Shown: positions 17,261 to 26,476 of the stretch, one piece after another | Layout of the letters: every line of letters starts with the position of its first letter | How positions within the stretch are numbered: position 1 is the stretch's first letter | From: Paenibacillus sp. TCA20 | GTDB lineage: Bacteria > Bacillota > Bacilli > Paenibacillales > Paenibacillaceae | Assembly: GCF_000732325.1 (NCBI RefSeq) | Contig: NZ_BBIW01000002.1 | Location: 434,007 to 498,006 of the forward strand | DNA length: 64,000 nucleotides | Direction of reading: 5' to 3' | Made by a program: the position numbers and the translations under genes | Notes under the pieces: generated by a model | What the model was told of the DNA's origin: nothing | Seen by the model: the letters and a program-made list of their open reading frames with translations, nothing else | Databases searched by the model: none

Positions 17261-18220
17261 ATGGAACACACGAACAAAAAAGCATTACCTGCAGCCGGCT
17301 CAACCGGCTTCTGGCTCGTCGCACTCGGAGCAGCACTATGGGGTATCGGTCCTCTGTTCCGGATTCATCTGCTGGACTACATGACCTCGACGCAAGTCGT
17401 CCTGATTGAGCATCTCCTTGTCTGTCTGGTTGCTGTACCGATTCTATGGATTAACCGATCTGAGCTGAAAAACCTGCGTCTGAAGCATGTATTCGCTCTG
17501 CTTGTCATATCCTGGGGAGGATCTGCACTAGCTACCGTTATTTTTACAATAGCCTTGTCCAGTGGTGATCTGAATGCGGTTGTGCTGCTGCAAAAAATGC
17601 AGCCGATCTTTGCCATCCTGCTCGCAAGGCTGATTCTCAAGGAGACGCTGCCCAAACGTTTCGTCTTCTTCTTCATTATCGCTATTGTGGGAACGTATTT
17701 GCTTACCTTCGGATTCACCATTCCTTTTGGAACAAACAGCGAATGGATTAAAATAGGAAGCCTATTATCCTTACTCGCCGCAGCTCTATGGGGTGGATCT
17801 ACGGTGATGGGACGCCTGCTTCTCGGGCAAGCGCAATACAAGACAGTAACCTCTCTTCGATATGTACTCGCGCTGCCTTTACTCCTTATTATGACCTGGA
17901 TGGAAGGAGCATCGATGAATCTTCCACAGGCAGGAGCGGATCTTGCGAGCATCGGAGTTAACTTGCTGGCACAGGCTTTGCTTCCTGGCCTGCTGAGTCT
18001 GCTGCTATATTATAAAGGCTTATCTTCGACCAAAGCATCGATGGCTACCCTTGCCGAGCTTAGCTTCCCGATGATGGGTGTGCTCGTAAACTGGATCGCT
18101 TTTGGACAGTTGGTTACTCCTGCTCAGCTCATTGGTTTTGTGCTGATCTGGACGACATTGTTTATATTTGCTCGTCAGCAGCAACAGAGCAGCCAGCAGC
18201 TGGTCTCGCGCACGACATGA
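17261..18220 (+). CDS. EamA/DMT-family transporter under FMN control, likely flavin transporter
   Basis: A 319-residue drug/metabolite transporter with ten predicted spans in two EamA repeats (about 17-150 and 165-305). Each has the repeat signatures (ALGAALWGIGPLF and LLAAALWGGSTVMG; the conserved LLLAR(L)ILKE at the end of repeat one). A polar N-terminus and a Gln/Ser tail flank the core. The FMN riboswitch upstream strongly suggests riboflavin or FMN precursor uptake. EamA proteins with this role are known elsewhere (ImpX and RibN groups), but sequence kinship to those was not tested. Ribosome binding site AAGGAG lies before ATG 17261. Confidence 0.88.
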   Translation: MEHTNKKALPAAGSTGFWLVALGAALWGIGPLFRIHLLDYMTSTQVVLIEHLLVCLVAVPILWINRSELKNLRLKHVFALLVISWGGSALATVIFTIALSSGDLNAVVLLQKMQPIFAILLARLILKETLPKRFVFFFIIAIVGTYLLTFGFTIPFGTNSEWIKIGSLLSLLAAALWGGSTVMGRLLLGQAQYKTVTSLRYVLALPLLLIMTWMEGASMNLPQAGADLASIGVNLLAQALLPGLLSLLLYYKGLSSTKASMATLAELSFPMMGVLVNWIAFGQLVTPAQLIGFVLIWTTLFIFARQQQQSSQQLVSRTT

Positions 18221-18294
18221 GATGAAAGGATTAAGATGAGGCTGAGCTGGATTTTGATCTCTATATCTTCTAGACTTGAAGAGTTATAGCGAAG

Positions 18295-18322
18295 TCGCTG
18301 TCCATTTGGACGGCGATTTTTT
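18295..18322 (+). terminator. Terminator after the EamA gene
   Basis: TCGCTGTCC (18295-18303) pairs with GGACGGCGA (18308-18316), one G-T pair, followed by TTTTTT. Confidence 0.85.
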
Positions 18323-18438
18323 ATATATAAATAAATTTTTACTTTCTCCTCCATCTTCCCTCCAACTGCACATGGCAACCTGACAGATTTATGCGTTATG
18401 ATAGAGAGAACGATTAGAAAGGGATGATCAATTAGCCT

Positions 18439-19932
18439 ATGACTTCTTTTCCTTATACATCATATGACGCGGTAGGGCTCGCACAGCTGATAAGAGATAA
18501 ACAAATTTCTCCAGTAGAGCTTGTAACTGCTGCCATGGAACAAATCGATCAATTGAATCCTGAGCTGAATGCCGTGGTCCGTACTCGCTACGAAGCAGCA
18601 CTGCAGGAAGCAGGTGAGGTGAATACACTCGCCCAGCCTTTTGCAGGTGTCCCCATATTGCTAAAAGACATTTCACAAGCAATTGCTGGTGAGCCTCTGA
18701 CATCAGGTTCTAAATTATTTGCTGAACACAAGCCACTCTACGATTCTCATTATGTAGCCAAGCTTCGGAGAGCCGGTTTTATTCCGATTGGACACACCAA
18801 CACCCCGGAATTTGGACTTAAGAATATTACCGAGCCTAAGCTGCACGGCCCTTCAAGAAACCCATGGAATACAGACCACTCTCCAGGCGGCTCCAGTGGA
18901 GGATCGGCATCAGCCGTTGCTTCCGGCATGGTACCCATCGCCGGAGCAAGTGACGGCGGAGGGTCAATTCGCATCCCCGCTTCGTTCAGCGGGCTGTTCG
19001 GATTAAAGCCTACCCGTGGACGTACTCCTGTAGGACCCGGGGTTGGCCGGCAGTGGCAGGGCGCATCCATTGATTTTGCCCTGTCGAGAACGGTGAGGGA
19101 TAGTGCGGCACTGCTCGATGTACTGCAAGTGCTTCAGAACGAGGCTGCATTCCAAGTACCGCTGTACCCGGGAAGATACGTGGAAGATATGTATTTAACG
19201 CTTGAACGGAAATATCGAATTGCCTATACATTGGATTCTCCAGTAGGCACACCTGTCAGTGAGGATGCCAAGGAGGCCGTGCGCAAGGTCGTGAAATACC
19301 TGGAATCTGAAGGACATATTATTGAAGAAAAACAAAGTCCGGTAAACGGCGTTCATCTCATGGAGAACTATTATATGATGAACAGCGGTGAGATGGCAGC
19401 CATGGTACTGAAGATGGAACGTGGACTTGGAAGAACCATTACTTCAGAGGATATCGAAATTGAAGGCTGGGTGCTTCTTGAGGCTGGCCGAAAATTATCC
19501 GCAGCGGAATTTGTACATAGTCTCGCAGAATGGGATGTTGCTGCCGCACAAATGGCTTCTATTTTTGACCGATATGATTTCTATATCACACCGACTAATG
19601 CCTATCCGGCTCCGCAGATTGGTGAACTGACGCCTGGGCCCGCGAAGATCGAACAGCTGCTTAGGGTAAGTGAGTTATCTAAGGACAAGCAGCAAGCGCT
19701 TATCTATGATATGTTTGAACCTAGCTTAACTTACACTCCGTTCACCCAGCTTGCTAATTTGACAGGTACTCCGGCTATGAGCCTTCCCCTTCATCTTAGT
19801 CAGTCCGGGCTGCCTATGGGTGTTCAGTTCATGTCTGCTAAAGGAAGAGAGCATGAGATGCTGCAGCTGGCACACCTGCTTGAGAATACAGACCTGTGGA
19901 TTTCTCCTTTAGCTTCTGGAGGTGAACATTAA
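18439..19932 (+). CDS. Amidase (amidase signature family)
   Basis: A 497-residue amidase of the GatA/fatty acid amide hydrolase type, hydrolysing an amide of unknown identity. The Ser-cisSer-Lys triad is visible: Lys76 in LLKD, Ser151 in SPGGSSGGSA, and nucleophile Ser175 in DGGGSIRIPAS. There is no GatB or GatC nearby and the sequence around the triad is of the general amidase type, so it is not the aminoacyl-tRNA amidotransferase subunit. The start has only a weak AAGGGATGA site. The phosphopantetheinyl transferase starts 5 bases downstream, so the two are co-transcribed. Confidence 0.9.
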   Translation: MTSFPYTSYDAVGLAQLIRDKQISPVELVTAAMEQIDQLNPELNAVVRTRYEAALQEAGEVNTLAQPFAGVPILLKDISQAIAGEPLTSGSKLFAEHKPLYDSHYVAKLRRAGFIPIGHTNTPEFGLKNITEPKLHGPSRNPWNTDHSPGGSSGGSASAVASGMVPIAGASDGGGSIRIPASFSGLFGLKPTRGRTPVGPGVGRQWQGASIDFALSRTVRDSAALLDVLQVLQNEAAFQVPLYPGRYVEDMYLTLERKYRIAYTLDSPVGTPVSEDAKEAVRKVVKYLESEGHIIEEKQSPVNGVHLMENYYMMNSGEMAAMVLKMERGLGRTITSEDIEIEGWVLLEAGRKLSAAEFVHSLAEWDVAAAQMASIFDRYDFYITPTNAYPAPQIGELTPGPAKIEQLLRVSELSKDKQQALIYDMFEPSLTYTPFTQLANLTGTPAMSLPLHLSQSGLPMGVQFMSAKGREHEMLQLAHLLENTDLWISPLASGGEH

Positions 19933-19937
19933 GACCC

Positions 19938-20651
19938 ATGGACATTCTTGGGGTCAAGCTGCACTCCGCCATGGAGCAGCCCATTGATTTGAATGAGATC
20001 GTAGGAGGTCTGCCCTGTGAACAGCAAAAGAAAATTCGCAGGTTCAGACGTTTCCCTGACCAATTAAGATCTCTATGCGGAGAGCTGCTAATTCAGAGCT
20101 ACGCTGTCGAGCATTGGAAGCTGCCCCCTAACAAGCTGGACAGGCAGACCAACCACTTTGGCAAACCTGAATTTGTTCATTATCCGACGCATCATTACAA
20201 CATCTCTCACTCAGGGGCCTGGGTGGTAGCTGCTTTTGACCGACATCCGGTTGGCATTGATATTGAAGAGTTAAATGATGTAGACCTGACTCTTGCAGAT
20301 CGATTCTTCACTCGGAACGAGGCGGAGCTGGTGCATAACCAGGCAGACCTAGAGCAGAAGCAGATGTTCTACACTCTTTGGACTCTTAAGGAGAGTTATG
20401 TAAAAGCGAAAGGTGCCGGACTTTCAATTCCTCTTGATTCTTTCGAATTTGGTATAACCCATCAAGGTGAGGTTACATTCTCTAGCACTAACGCGGGAAA
20501 TGAAGAAGCTTGGTCCTTTAGAAGTTATGCAATCGATCCTGATTACTCGCTCGCGGTTTGCAGCCGATCTGAGCAAATACCAGAATCCATCGATCTCATT
20601 ACCTTAGATCAGCTCTTAGCAGATCATTCGATACTCCGAAGCAAGTCGTAA
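19938..20651 (+). CDS. 4'-phosphopantetheinyl transferase (Sfp type)
   Basis: Transfers the phosphopantetheine arm of coenzyme A to a serine on carrier proteins of polyketide, nonribosomal peptide or fatty acid synthases. The 237-residue length, NISHSG near residue 88, GIDIE at 106-110 with the Mg2+ ligands Asp108 and Glu110, and WTLKESYVKAKG from 148 define an Sfp-type enzyme. No carrier protein or synthase gene lies in this window, so it probably serves clusters elsewhere. It follows the amidase by 5 bases. Confidence 0.93.
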   Translation: MDILGVKLHSAMEQPIDLNEIVGGLPCEQQKKIRRFRRFPDQLRSLCGELLIQSYAVEHWKLPPNKLDRQTNHFGKPEFVHYPTHHYNISHSGAWVVAAFDRHPVGIDIEELNDVDLTLADRFFTRNEAELVHNQADLEQKQMFYTLWTLKESYVKAKGAGLSIPLDSFEFGITHQGEVTFSSTNAGNEEAWSFRSYAIDPDYSLAVCSRSEQIPESIDLITLDQLLADHSILRSKS

Positions 20652-20655
20652 ATTA

Positions 20656-20697
20656 AAAATCACGCCAGCAGAGTCGTTACTATGCTGGCGTGATTTT
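20656..20697. terminator. Bidirectional terminator between Sfp-type gene and MFS gene
   Basis: A 15-base perfect stem (20656-20670 with 20683-20697) with A and T flanks on the two sides, placed between convergent genes. Confidence 0.92.
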
Positions 20698-20724
20698 ATG
20701 TTAAACATATGTGCTCACTTCATG

Positions 20725-21972
20725 TTAACTAGCGACATTAGCTTGTTTATCAGCTGGCTGATCCATCTTCCGATCACGCATCTTATAGTGGGCGAGCAGC
20801 AAGAATGGAATGCCACACGCTGTCATTAGCGCCAAAGGCATAAATATCATTACCGGTTGATCCACAGATAGCGAGGTTAACAGCCAGCCTCCGATGACCG
20901 GGGCGAGTACATTCCCCATATTGTTAAATCCGATCATACCGAAATAAGTTCCGCGCAGCTCTGGTTTCGCGATCCTGTCTACCAATAGATCCATAAGTGT
21001 AAACATCAGCACTTCTCCAATTGTAAATATTACGACACCAAGCAGCAGCATCCATCTGGATTCAAACAATCCAAATACAAGCAAACTACTGGCCACAAAA
21101 GCATTACCTACGATTAAAGAAACCGCGGGAGGAAAATTCTTAAACCATCTTACCAGCGGATACTGCACGATCAGCACGACCACGGCATTCATGGACAGCA
21201 TGTAAGTAAACATTTCTGCTCCATTTTCGAAGCTTGGGCTGAGCTCAAGATATTGCGGGAGCGTCGAACTAAAATGTCCATATCCTAAGACACAAAATAT
21301 AGAACCAATCAGCACATACATAAAGGTACGATCACGGCTAGTCACCATGAAAGCTTCTTTTAAAGATACGGACTGTGCTGTGACAGCACGGCCAAGGTCA
21401 ATATCACTTCTTCTACCGAACTGGAATATAAGAACCAGCCCATATAAGATGTATACCAACCCAGCGGCTATGAATGGAGCTCCGCTCTGTGATGTTCCAA
21501 ACTGCAATCCGAGTAAAGGACCGATCACGACACCGACATTAATGGCCGCATACCTCAAATTAAAGATTAGCAGCCTGTTCTTCGGATCTGTAATATCCGA
21601 CAGCATCGCTCGTGAGGTGGGCTCAAATACAGCTCGGCACAGCCCATTTAGTGCGTTCATAACAAAGAACATCCAAATCTGATTGGCCACGGCAAAACCG
21701 ATAAATACAAGTGCCCAGCTAAAAATCGAGAAGATCAGTACTTTTTTACGTCCTATTCGATCCGATATGTATCCCCCATAAAAACTGGCAAATACGCCGA
21801 TCAGGGAGCTGACAGCGACAACCATACCTGCCTCCGCTGGACTTGCTCCCATCGATTTAATAAGATAGATCGACAGAAAAGGAATGCTCATTGATGTGGC
21901 CATTCTCCCGAACATCGTTCCTACGATAATGGTCCAGGCGAGCGGGTGAATCTGTTTTAAATGACTGTTCAT
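20725..21972 (-). CDS. MFS transporter
   Basis: A 415-residue major facilitator with 12 predicted spans. The loop 2-3 motif GGYISDRIGRKKVLIFS and the later MFS repeat sequence VDRIAKPELRGTYFG identify the family; the VGSLIG- and GYGHFSSTLPQYL-type regions resemble drug-efflux members of the MdtH/YttB kind. Substrate unknown; probable exporter. Monocistronic, with the shared terminator at 20656-20697. Confidence 0.87.
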   Translation of the reverse strand: MNSHLKQIHPLAWTIIVGTMFGRMATSMSIPFLSIYLIKSMGASPAEAGMVVAVSSLIGVFASFYGGYISDRIGRKKVLIFSIFSWALVFIGFAVANQIWMFFVMNALNGLCRAVFEPTSRAMLSDITDPKNRLLIFNLRYAAINVGVVIGPLLGLQFGTSQSGAPFIAAGLVYILYGLVLIFQFGRRSDIDLGRAVTAQSVSLKEAFMVTSRDRTFMYVLIGSIFCVLGYGHFSSTLPQYLELSPSFENGAEMFTYMLSMNAVVVLIVQYPLVRWFKNFPPAVSLIVGNAFVASSLLVFGLFESRWMLLLGVVIFTIGEVLMFTLMDLLVDRIAKPELRGTYFGMIGFNNMGNVLAPVIGGWLLTSLSVDQPVMIFMPLALMTACGIPFLLLAHYKMRDRKMDQPADKQANVAS

Positions 21973-22013
21973 ATTGCCTCCGTCTGTGTCTGCAAATAAG
22001 TAAGTTAGTACAT

Positions 22014-22042
22014 ATCATTTCAGCTTATTTGCTATCTGTCAA
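22014..22042 (-). promoter_or_regulatory. Probable sigma-A promoter of the MFS gene
   Basis: A perfect minus-strand TTGACA is followed after 17 bases by AATGAT, 42 bases before the ATG. Partial dyads (ACATG repeats) flank the -35. Confidence 0.5.
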
Positions 22043-22161
22043 TACATGTAAACACATGCTCAAGGGGAATACGAGCAGTGGTAATTAGATAACTCTATGT
22101 TTTTCTATTATGAATTTTTCATATATTGAATTAATCACATTATATTTCTATTCATTCTCAT

Positions 22162-22199
22162 AAAAAAACCTTAGGATGATATATTCACCCTAAGGTTTT
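22162..22199 (-). terminator. Terminator of the aldo/keto reductase gene
   Basis: AAAACCTTAGG (22165-22175) pairs with CCTAAGGTTTT (22189-22199); the minus-strand side ends in seven T, 14 bases past the stop. Confidence 0.9.
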
Positions 22200-22213
22200 G
22201 ATTAAAAGCGATA

Positions 22214-23107
22214 TTAAGTTCTACCCGTCCAGTCGTCGGATGCAACTTCTATCCACCGCTCACGGATGATCTCGTAATCTTCCTTGGCAAGCAGCCGCTC
22301 TCGTAACAGATCCGCGTTCTCCTGCCAACGATTTGGCTTCTTGGTACCTACAATGGCCGTATCCACACCAGGCACTGATAAAGTAAAGCCTAGCGCCTTA
22401 GCAATAACCTCCTCATTGCTCTCACCTAAAAATCCGTAATTCAAGTCCCGTAACCGATTCCAATATACAAATGGATATGCCGTTTCTTCCAGCGTATCAT
22501 AAGTCCAGGCAACGTTGGCCAGCGGCCGTTTCGCTGTCACGCCCATTCCCCGCTTCCGGGCTTCCGGAATGGTCAGCTCAATCGCCTCTTGATCCGCTAT
22601 ATTGACAGAAGTTTCTAGGCTGTCGAACACGCCCGTCTGAACGGCATACAATGCATCCTTATGATCTCCGCTGTAGCCAATAAATCTTGTTTTCCCTGCT
22701 TCCTTGGCCCGTTTCAATACTTCAATAACGGAGCCCTCTCGAAGCACTTCTTCCGAGCAGCTATGCAAATGAATCATATCCACATATTCCGTGTTCAGTC
22801 TTCTCAAGCTGCGATCGATCGATTTGGACAGCATAACCGGATCCCAATCAGGCTGATCAAATCCAGAAGCATGTCCACACTTCGTGAACAGATACACTTC
22901 CTCTCTCTTGGGACCAAGCACCTGCCCGATCAATTCCTCACTGTCTCCGTAACATTCCGCCGTATCAATCACATTTAATCCGGCTTCAATCGCACTTCCG
23001 AGCAGACGATCGACCTCAGGCTTCGAAATGCCGGTTCCGATCTCTGATCCGCCAAAACCCAGTACGCTGACCTTCATTCCTGTTTTTCCATAAGAGCGCT
23101 GTTCCAT
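22214..23107 (-). CDS. Aldo/keto reductase
   Basis: A 297-residue NADPH-dependent oxidoreductase with the AKR barrel. GFGGSEIG opens the fold. The catalytic residues are seen as Asp in NVIDTAECYG, Tyr in the same segment, Lys in LFTKCGH and His in MIHLHSC. SVPGVDTAIVGTKKPN near the C-terminus is the usual cofactor segment. No ferredoxin-like cysteine cluster is present, unlike the related iron-sulfur AKRs. Substrate unknown. Stand-alone gene. Confidence 0.9.
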   Translation of the reverse strand: MEQRSYGKTGMKVSVLGFGGSEIGTGISKPEVDRLLGSAIEAGLNVIDTAECYGDSEELIGQVLGPKREEVYLFTKCGHASGFDQPDWDPVMLSKSIDRSLRRLNTEYVDMIHLHSCSEEVLREGSVIEVLKRAKEAGKTRFIGYSGDHKDALYAVQTGVFDSLETSVNIADQEAIELTIPEARKRGMGVTAKRPLANVAWTYDTLEETAYPFVYWNRLRDLNYGFLGESNEEVIAKALGFTLSVPGVDTAIVGTKKPNRWQENADLLRERLLAKEDYEIIRERWIEVASDDWTGRT

Positions 23108-23507
23108 AAAATCTAGCCTCCTTGGGTAAATGTCAATTTTATTAAAATATCTGACATGTTCGTATTACCACCTCATGAAAAAGCGAAACATTACGAGGTG
23201 CTCTCTCCATATTTATTTCAATTTCAAAGCTTCGTACTGAATTAGACTACAAAAAGCAGTATATTATGACTGCTGCACTTCATTCATCTCCTAGTCAGCA
23301 ATATTCTTGTTGTCCAAGAAATTATACTACAAGGAAGGAGAACGATAAATCTACAATTTAGTTGATCTAACTACATATTCCATTCATCATTGTAAATTCT
23401 TTTTGAAATTCGACCATAGGTATAAAAACGAAATTTGCGGCTTATAAGACAGACAATTTTACATTTAACTCGAAAAACTCCACGAATCATGACTCAATAT
23501 GTAGAAA
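23108..23507. other. AT-rich intergenic region upstream of the phosphonate importer
   Basis: About 400 bases with no convincing frame. I looked for PhoP-type TTAACA direct repeats and known riboswitches and recognised none. It must contain promoter elements of the leftward aldo/keto reductase gene. Confidence 0.5.
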
Positions 23508-23535
23508 TTGATGGAAACCTAGCCAAATTTATAAT
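23508..23535 (+). promoter_or_regulatory. Sigma-A promoter of the phosphonate importer operon
   Basis: TTGATG and TATAAT are separated by 16 bases, leaving a leader of about 110 bases before the TTG start at 23650. Confidence 0.55.
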
Positions 23536-23649
23536 CCCTCTGACACTACGTTTATAAATATATAACATTCCAAAGGTACAATGAGCTTGTCTTTCAAGAT
23601 AGGGATAAGCGCCTTGCCTTGAATAATCAAATTTATCGGGGGTTATGAA

Positions 23650-24756
23650 TTGAAAAAAAGAAACATGCTTCTTACTACTTTTACTCTGCTTACCGCTCTA
23701 ATTGCAGGCTGTGGCTCTAATGCCGGCACTTCATCACAAGAATCAACGGCGCCTACCACTTCACAGACTTCGGATAACACAGGAACTTCTGGCGAAGCAG
23801 CCAGCACAACCCAAACCATTGATCAGCTCAAAATCAGCTTTGTTCCTTCCAAAGACCCGGAAGATATTATTACAGCAACGGACCCGCTTAAGGATCTCTT
23901 GAAGGAGCAGCTGTCTACACAAGGCTTTGAGGTGGGAGAAATCAGCATCGATGTAGGTACGACCTATGAAGCTGTCGGTGAAGCACTATCCGCAGGAACG
24001 ACAGATATCGGCTTTATTCCCGGCGGAACCTACGCGCTGTATGATGACGGAGCTGATGTCATTCTGACCGCAACTCGTGCAGGATTGTCCAACGACTCTG
24101 ATGCTCCAAAAGACTGGAATGAAAACAAACCAACGGAACCAACTAGTGAGCAAGCAACCTATTATCGCTCCCTGGTCATCGCAGGGCCATCTGCTAAAGG
24201 ACAAGAGCTTGCTGAGAAAGTGAATAACGGCGAAGAACTCTCCTGGGAAGAATTGAATGACGCTAACTGGGCAGTTATGTCAACAACTTCTTCTGCAGGT
24301 TATATTTATCCAACGCTGTGGCTGCAAAGCAACTACCAGAAGAGCATCACGGATCTGTCCAATGTCGTGACATCCGATTCTTACGGCAGCTCCTTTGGCC
24401 GACTGGCTGCAGAGCAGGTCGATGTTATCGTTGCATTTGCTGACGCTAGACGCGATTACGCTGAACAATGGACTAGTGAATTTAACCGCACAAGCCCGAT
24501 CTGGGATGAGACGAATGTCATCGGTGTAACCCAAGGAATCTACAATGATACGATCAGCGTGAGCAAGAACAGTGAAGTCATTACCGATGATCTCAAAGCC
24601 GCTCTTCAGGAAGCATTTATCGAGATCGCGAAGACAGAAGAAGGTAAGAATGTCATTGCTGTATACAGCCACGAAGGCTACCAAAAAGCTCAATCCTCTG
24701 ACTATGACGGTGAGAGAGAAGCACAAGAGCTGATTCGTAACATGAAAAATCAATAA
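23650..24756 (+). CDS. phnD: Phosphate/phosphite/phosphonate ABC transporter substrate-binding lipoprotein
   Basis: Binds phosphonates, phosphite or related phosphorus compounds outside the cell and delivers them to the PhnE permeases. The lipobox LIAGCG puts the lipid-modified Cys near residue 21, followed by a Ser/Thr/Gln-rich tether to residue about 58. The periplasmic-binding domain begins with KISFVPSKDPEDI, a PhnD-family start. Length 368 is slightly long because of the tether. The start is TTG with GGGGG upstream. A terminator-like hairpin separates it from the ATPase gene, which would let the binding protein be made in excess. Confidence 0.9.
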   Translation: MKKRNMLLTTFTLLTALIAGCGSNAGTSSQESTAPTTSQTSDNTGTSGEAASTTQTIDQLKISFVPSKDPEDIITATDPLKDLLKEQLSTQGFEVGEISIDVGTTYEAVGEALSAGTTDIGFIPGGTYALYDDGADVILTATRAGLSNDSDAPKDWNENKPTEPTSEQATYYRSLVIAGPSAKGQELAEKVNNGEELSWEELNDANWAVMSTTSSAGYIYPTLWLQSNYQKSITDLSNVVTSDSYGSSFGRLAAEQVDVIVAFADARRDYAEQWTSEFNRTSPIWDETNVIGVTQGIYNDTISVSKNSEVITDDLKAALQEAFIEIAKTEEGKNVIAVYSHEGYQKAQSSDYDGEREAQELIRNMKNQ

Positions 24757-24798
24757 GATAAACGGAACCAAACCAAATAATATGCTTTTAAAAAAAGT

Positions 24799-24834
24799 GA
24801 GAGCATCAGGCTTCTAATGATGTTCTCCTTTTTC
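24799..24834 (+). terminator. Internal terminator between binding protein and ATPase genes
   Basis: GAGAGCATCA (24799-24808) pairs with TGATGTTCTC (24818-24827), one G-T pair, followed by CTTTTTC. Probably gives partial termination within the operon. Confidence 0.7.
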
Positions 24835-24872
24835 ATCTCGGCAGCAGAAACCATAGGAATGGAGTTTGACCC

Positions 24873-25655
24873 ATGATCGAGTTTATCAATGTACAAAAGA
24901 CCTATCAGAACGGCACAACTGCACTGCAAAATATTAACCTCAAGATCGAGCAAGGCGAATTCGTTGCTGTCATCGGACTGTCCGGAGCAGGTAAGTCGAC
25001 CCTCATTCGGTGCATTAATCGTATGCATGATATTACAGACGGACAGCTGTTTGTAGATCAAGTCGATGTATCCAAGCTAAGAGGCAAGCAGGTGCGGAAT
25101 TTTCGTAAGAGAATCGGCATGATTTTTCAATCCTTCAATTTAGTCAACCGAATCAGCGTGATCAACAACGTCCTTGTCGCCTTTGTCCCGCATCTTCCGA
25201 TGTGGCGCAAGCTGACCGGAATCTTCACCAAAGAACAGAGAATAAAAGCACTCGAGGCTTTAGATAAAGTAGGTATTCTCGACAAAGCTTATGTTCGGGT
25301 AGACCAGTTGTCGGGCGGACAGCAGCAGCGGGTAGCACTTGCACGGACACTTGCCCAGAACCCTGACATCATCCTAGCGGACGAGCCGATCGCTTCCCTT
25401 GACCCGGTCACCTCCCGAATTGTGATGGATGACTTTAAGAACATCAATGAAACCTTGAACATCTCTGTCATTATGAACATCCACCATGTGGAGGTCGCAC
25501 TCGAGTATGCGGAGCGTATTATCGGGGTTCGAGCAGGCGAAATTGTATTTGACGGTCCACCGTCTGAAGTCACTAAGGACACCCTGGATGAAATATACGG
25601 CAGCAAGCTCAAGGATGTTCCCCTCCCGGAGGAGGTGGCACTGACTCATGTATGA
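24873..25655 (+). CDS. phnC: Phosphonate ABC transporter ATP-binding protein
   Basis: The 260-residue ATPase that powers the importer. Walker A GLSGAGKS is at 35-42, the signature is LSGGQQQRVALAR, Walker B is DIILADEP, and the H-loop histidine lies in IMNIHHVEVAL. The insert NVLVAFVPHLPMWRKLTGIF is typical of PhnC. It overlaps the following permease gene by 8 bases, so the two are translationally coupled. Confidence 0.93.
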   Translation: MIEFINVQKTYQNGTTALQNINLKIEQGEFVAVIGLSGAGKSTLIRCINRMHDITDGQLFVDQVDVSKLRGKQVRNFRKRIGMIFQSFNLVNRISVINNVLVAFVPHLPMWRKLTGIFTKEQRIKALEALDKVGILDKAYVRVDQLSGGQQQRVALARTLAQNPDIILADEPIASLDPVTSRIVMDDFKNINETLNISVIMNIHHVEVALEYAERIIGVRAGEIVFDGPPSEVTKDTLDEIYGSKLKDVPLPEEVALTHV

Positions 25656-26463
25656 TAAATTGTTTCCGCCAAAACAGATGGTGCTGGATAACGGCAAGGT
25701 CGTTATGCAAAAAAGAACACGACTTCCGCTGATTCTTATTATTCTTGCGATTCTGACTGCAGCATCCGTTCAATTAACCGGCTTTGATCTTCAATTGCTA
25801 TTTTCGAGAATCAAAAACTTCTTCAAAATATTAGGTGAAATGGTTCCTCCGAATTGGAGCTACTTCCCGAAGCTGCTGGAAGCACTTCTCGCGACACTGC
25901 AAATGTCACTGCTCGGCTCTATGATTGGAGCGATCCTCGCTCTGCCGTTTGCCCTGCTCGCTTCTTCCAACGTGATGAGGAACAAGGTGATCACTTCGAT
26001 CTTCAAGATTATGATGAGCTTATTAAGAACATTGCCGACGCTGGTCACCGCCTTGATTGCGACCTTTATCTTTGGACTCGGACCTATGGCAGGCCTCGTC
26101 GCCATTATTTTATTCACGCTATCTTATGTCGGTAAGCTTCTATATGAGCAAATTGAGAACGTCGACATGGGACCTTTCGAAGCGATGGAGTCGATTGGAA
26201 TGAATCGGGTGGAAGCTTTTCGCTATGCTATTTTTCCACAAGTGCTCTCCCGGTATCTATCTACATCCTTGTTCTGCTTCGAGGGGAATGTTCGCTATGC
26301 AGCCATTCTTGGTTATGTAGGCGCCGGAGGGATCGGTCTTCTCATCAAGGAGAACCTGGGCTGGCGTGATTATTCGAACGTTGGCATGATCGTTTTTGCA
26401 CTGGTTATCACGGTATATATTATCGAATCCATCAGTGAACATTTCAGAAAAAAGTTAACATGA
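25648..26463 (+). CDS. phnE: Phosphonate ABC transporter permease, first copy
   Basis: A 271-residue permease with about six spans. The EAA-type cytoplasmic loop MGPFEAMESIGMNRVEAFRYAIFPQVLSRYLS is split over this region and contacts the ATPase, and GYVGAGGIGLLI is the usual C-terminal segment of PhnE. It overlaps phnC by 8 bases and is 13 bases from the second permease gene. With the second PhnE it probably forms a heterodimer. Confidence 0.92.
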   Translation: MYDKLFPPKQMVLDNGKVVMQKRTRLPLILIILAILTAASVQLTGFDLQLLFSRIKNFFKILGEMVPPNWSYFPKLLEALLATLQMSLLGSMIGAILALPFALLASSNVMRNKVITSIFKIMMSLLRTLPTLVTALIATFIFGLGPMAGLVAIILFTLSYVGKLLYEQIENVDMGPFEAMESIGMNRVEAFRYAIFPQVLSRYLSTSLFCFEGNVRYAAILGYVGAGGIGLLIKENLGWRDYSNVGMIVFALVITVYIIESISEHFRKKLT

Positions 26464-26476
26464 GGAGATCCATGCT

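Noticed and set aside
18439-19932. GatA subunit of the aminoacyl-tRNA amidotransferase
   Set aside because: No gatB or gatC nearby and the sequence around the triad resembles general amidases.
19938-20651. Part of a nonribosomal peptide or polyketide cluster
   Set aside because: No synthase, carrier protein or tailoring gene is in the window; the transferase alone is not evidence of a cluster here.
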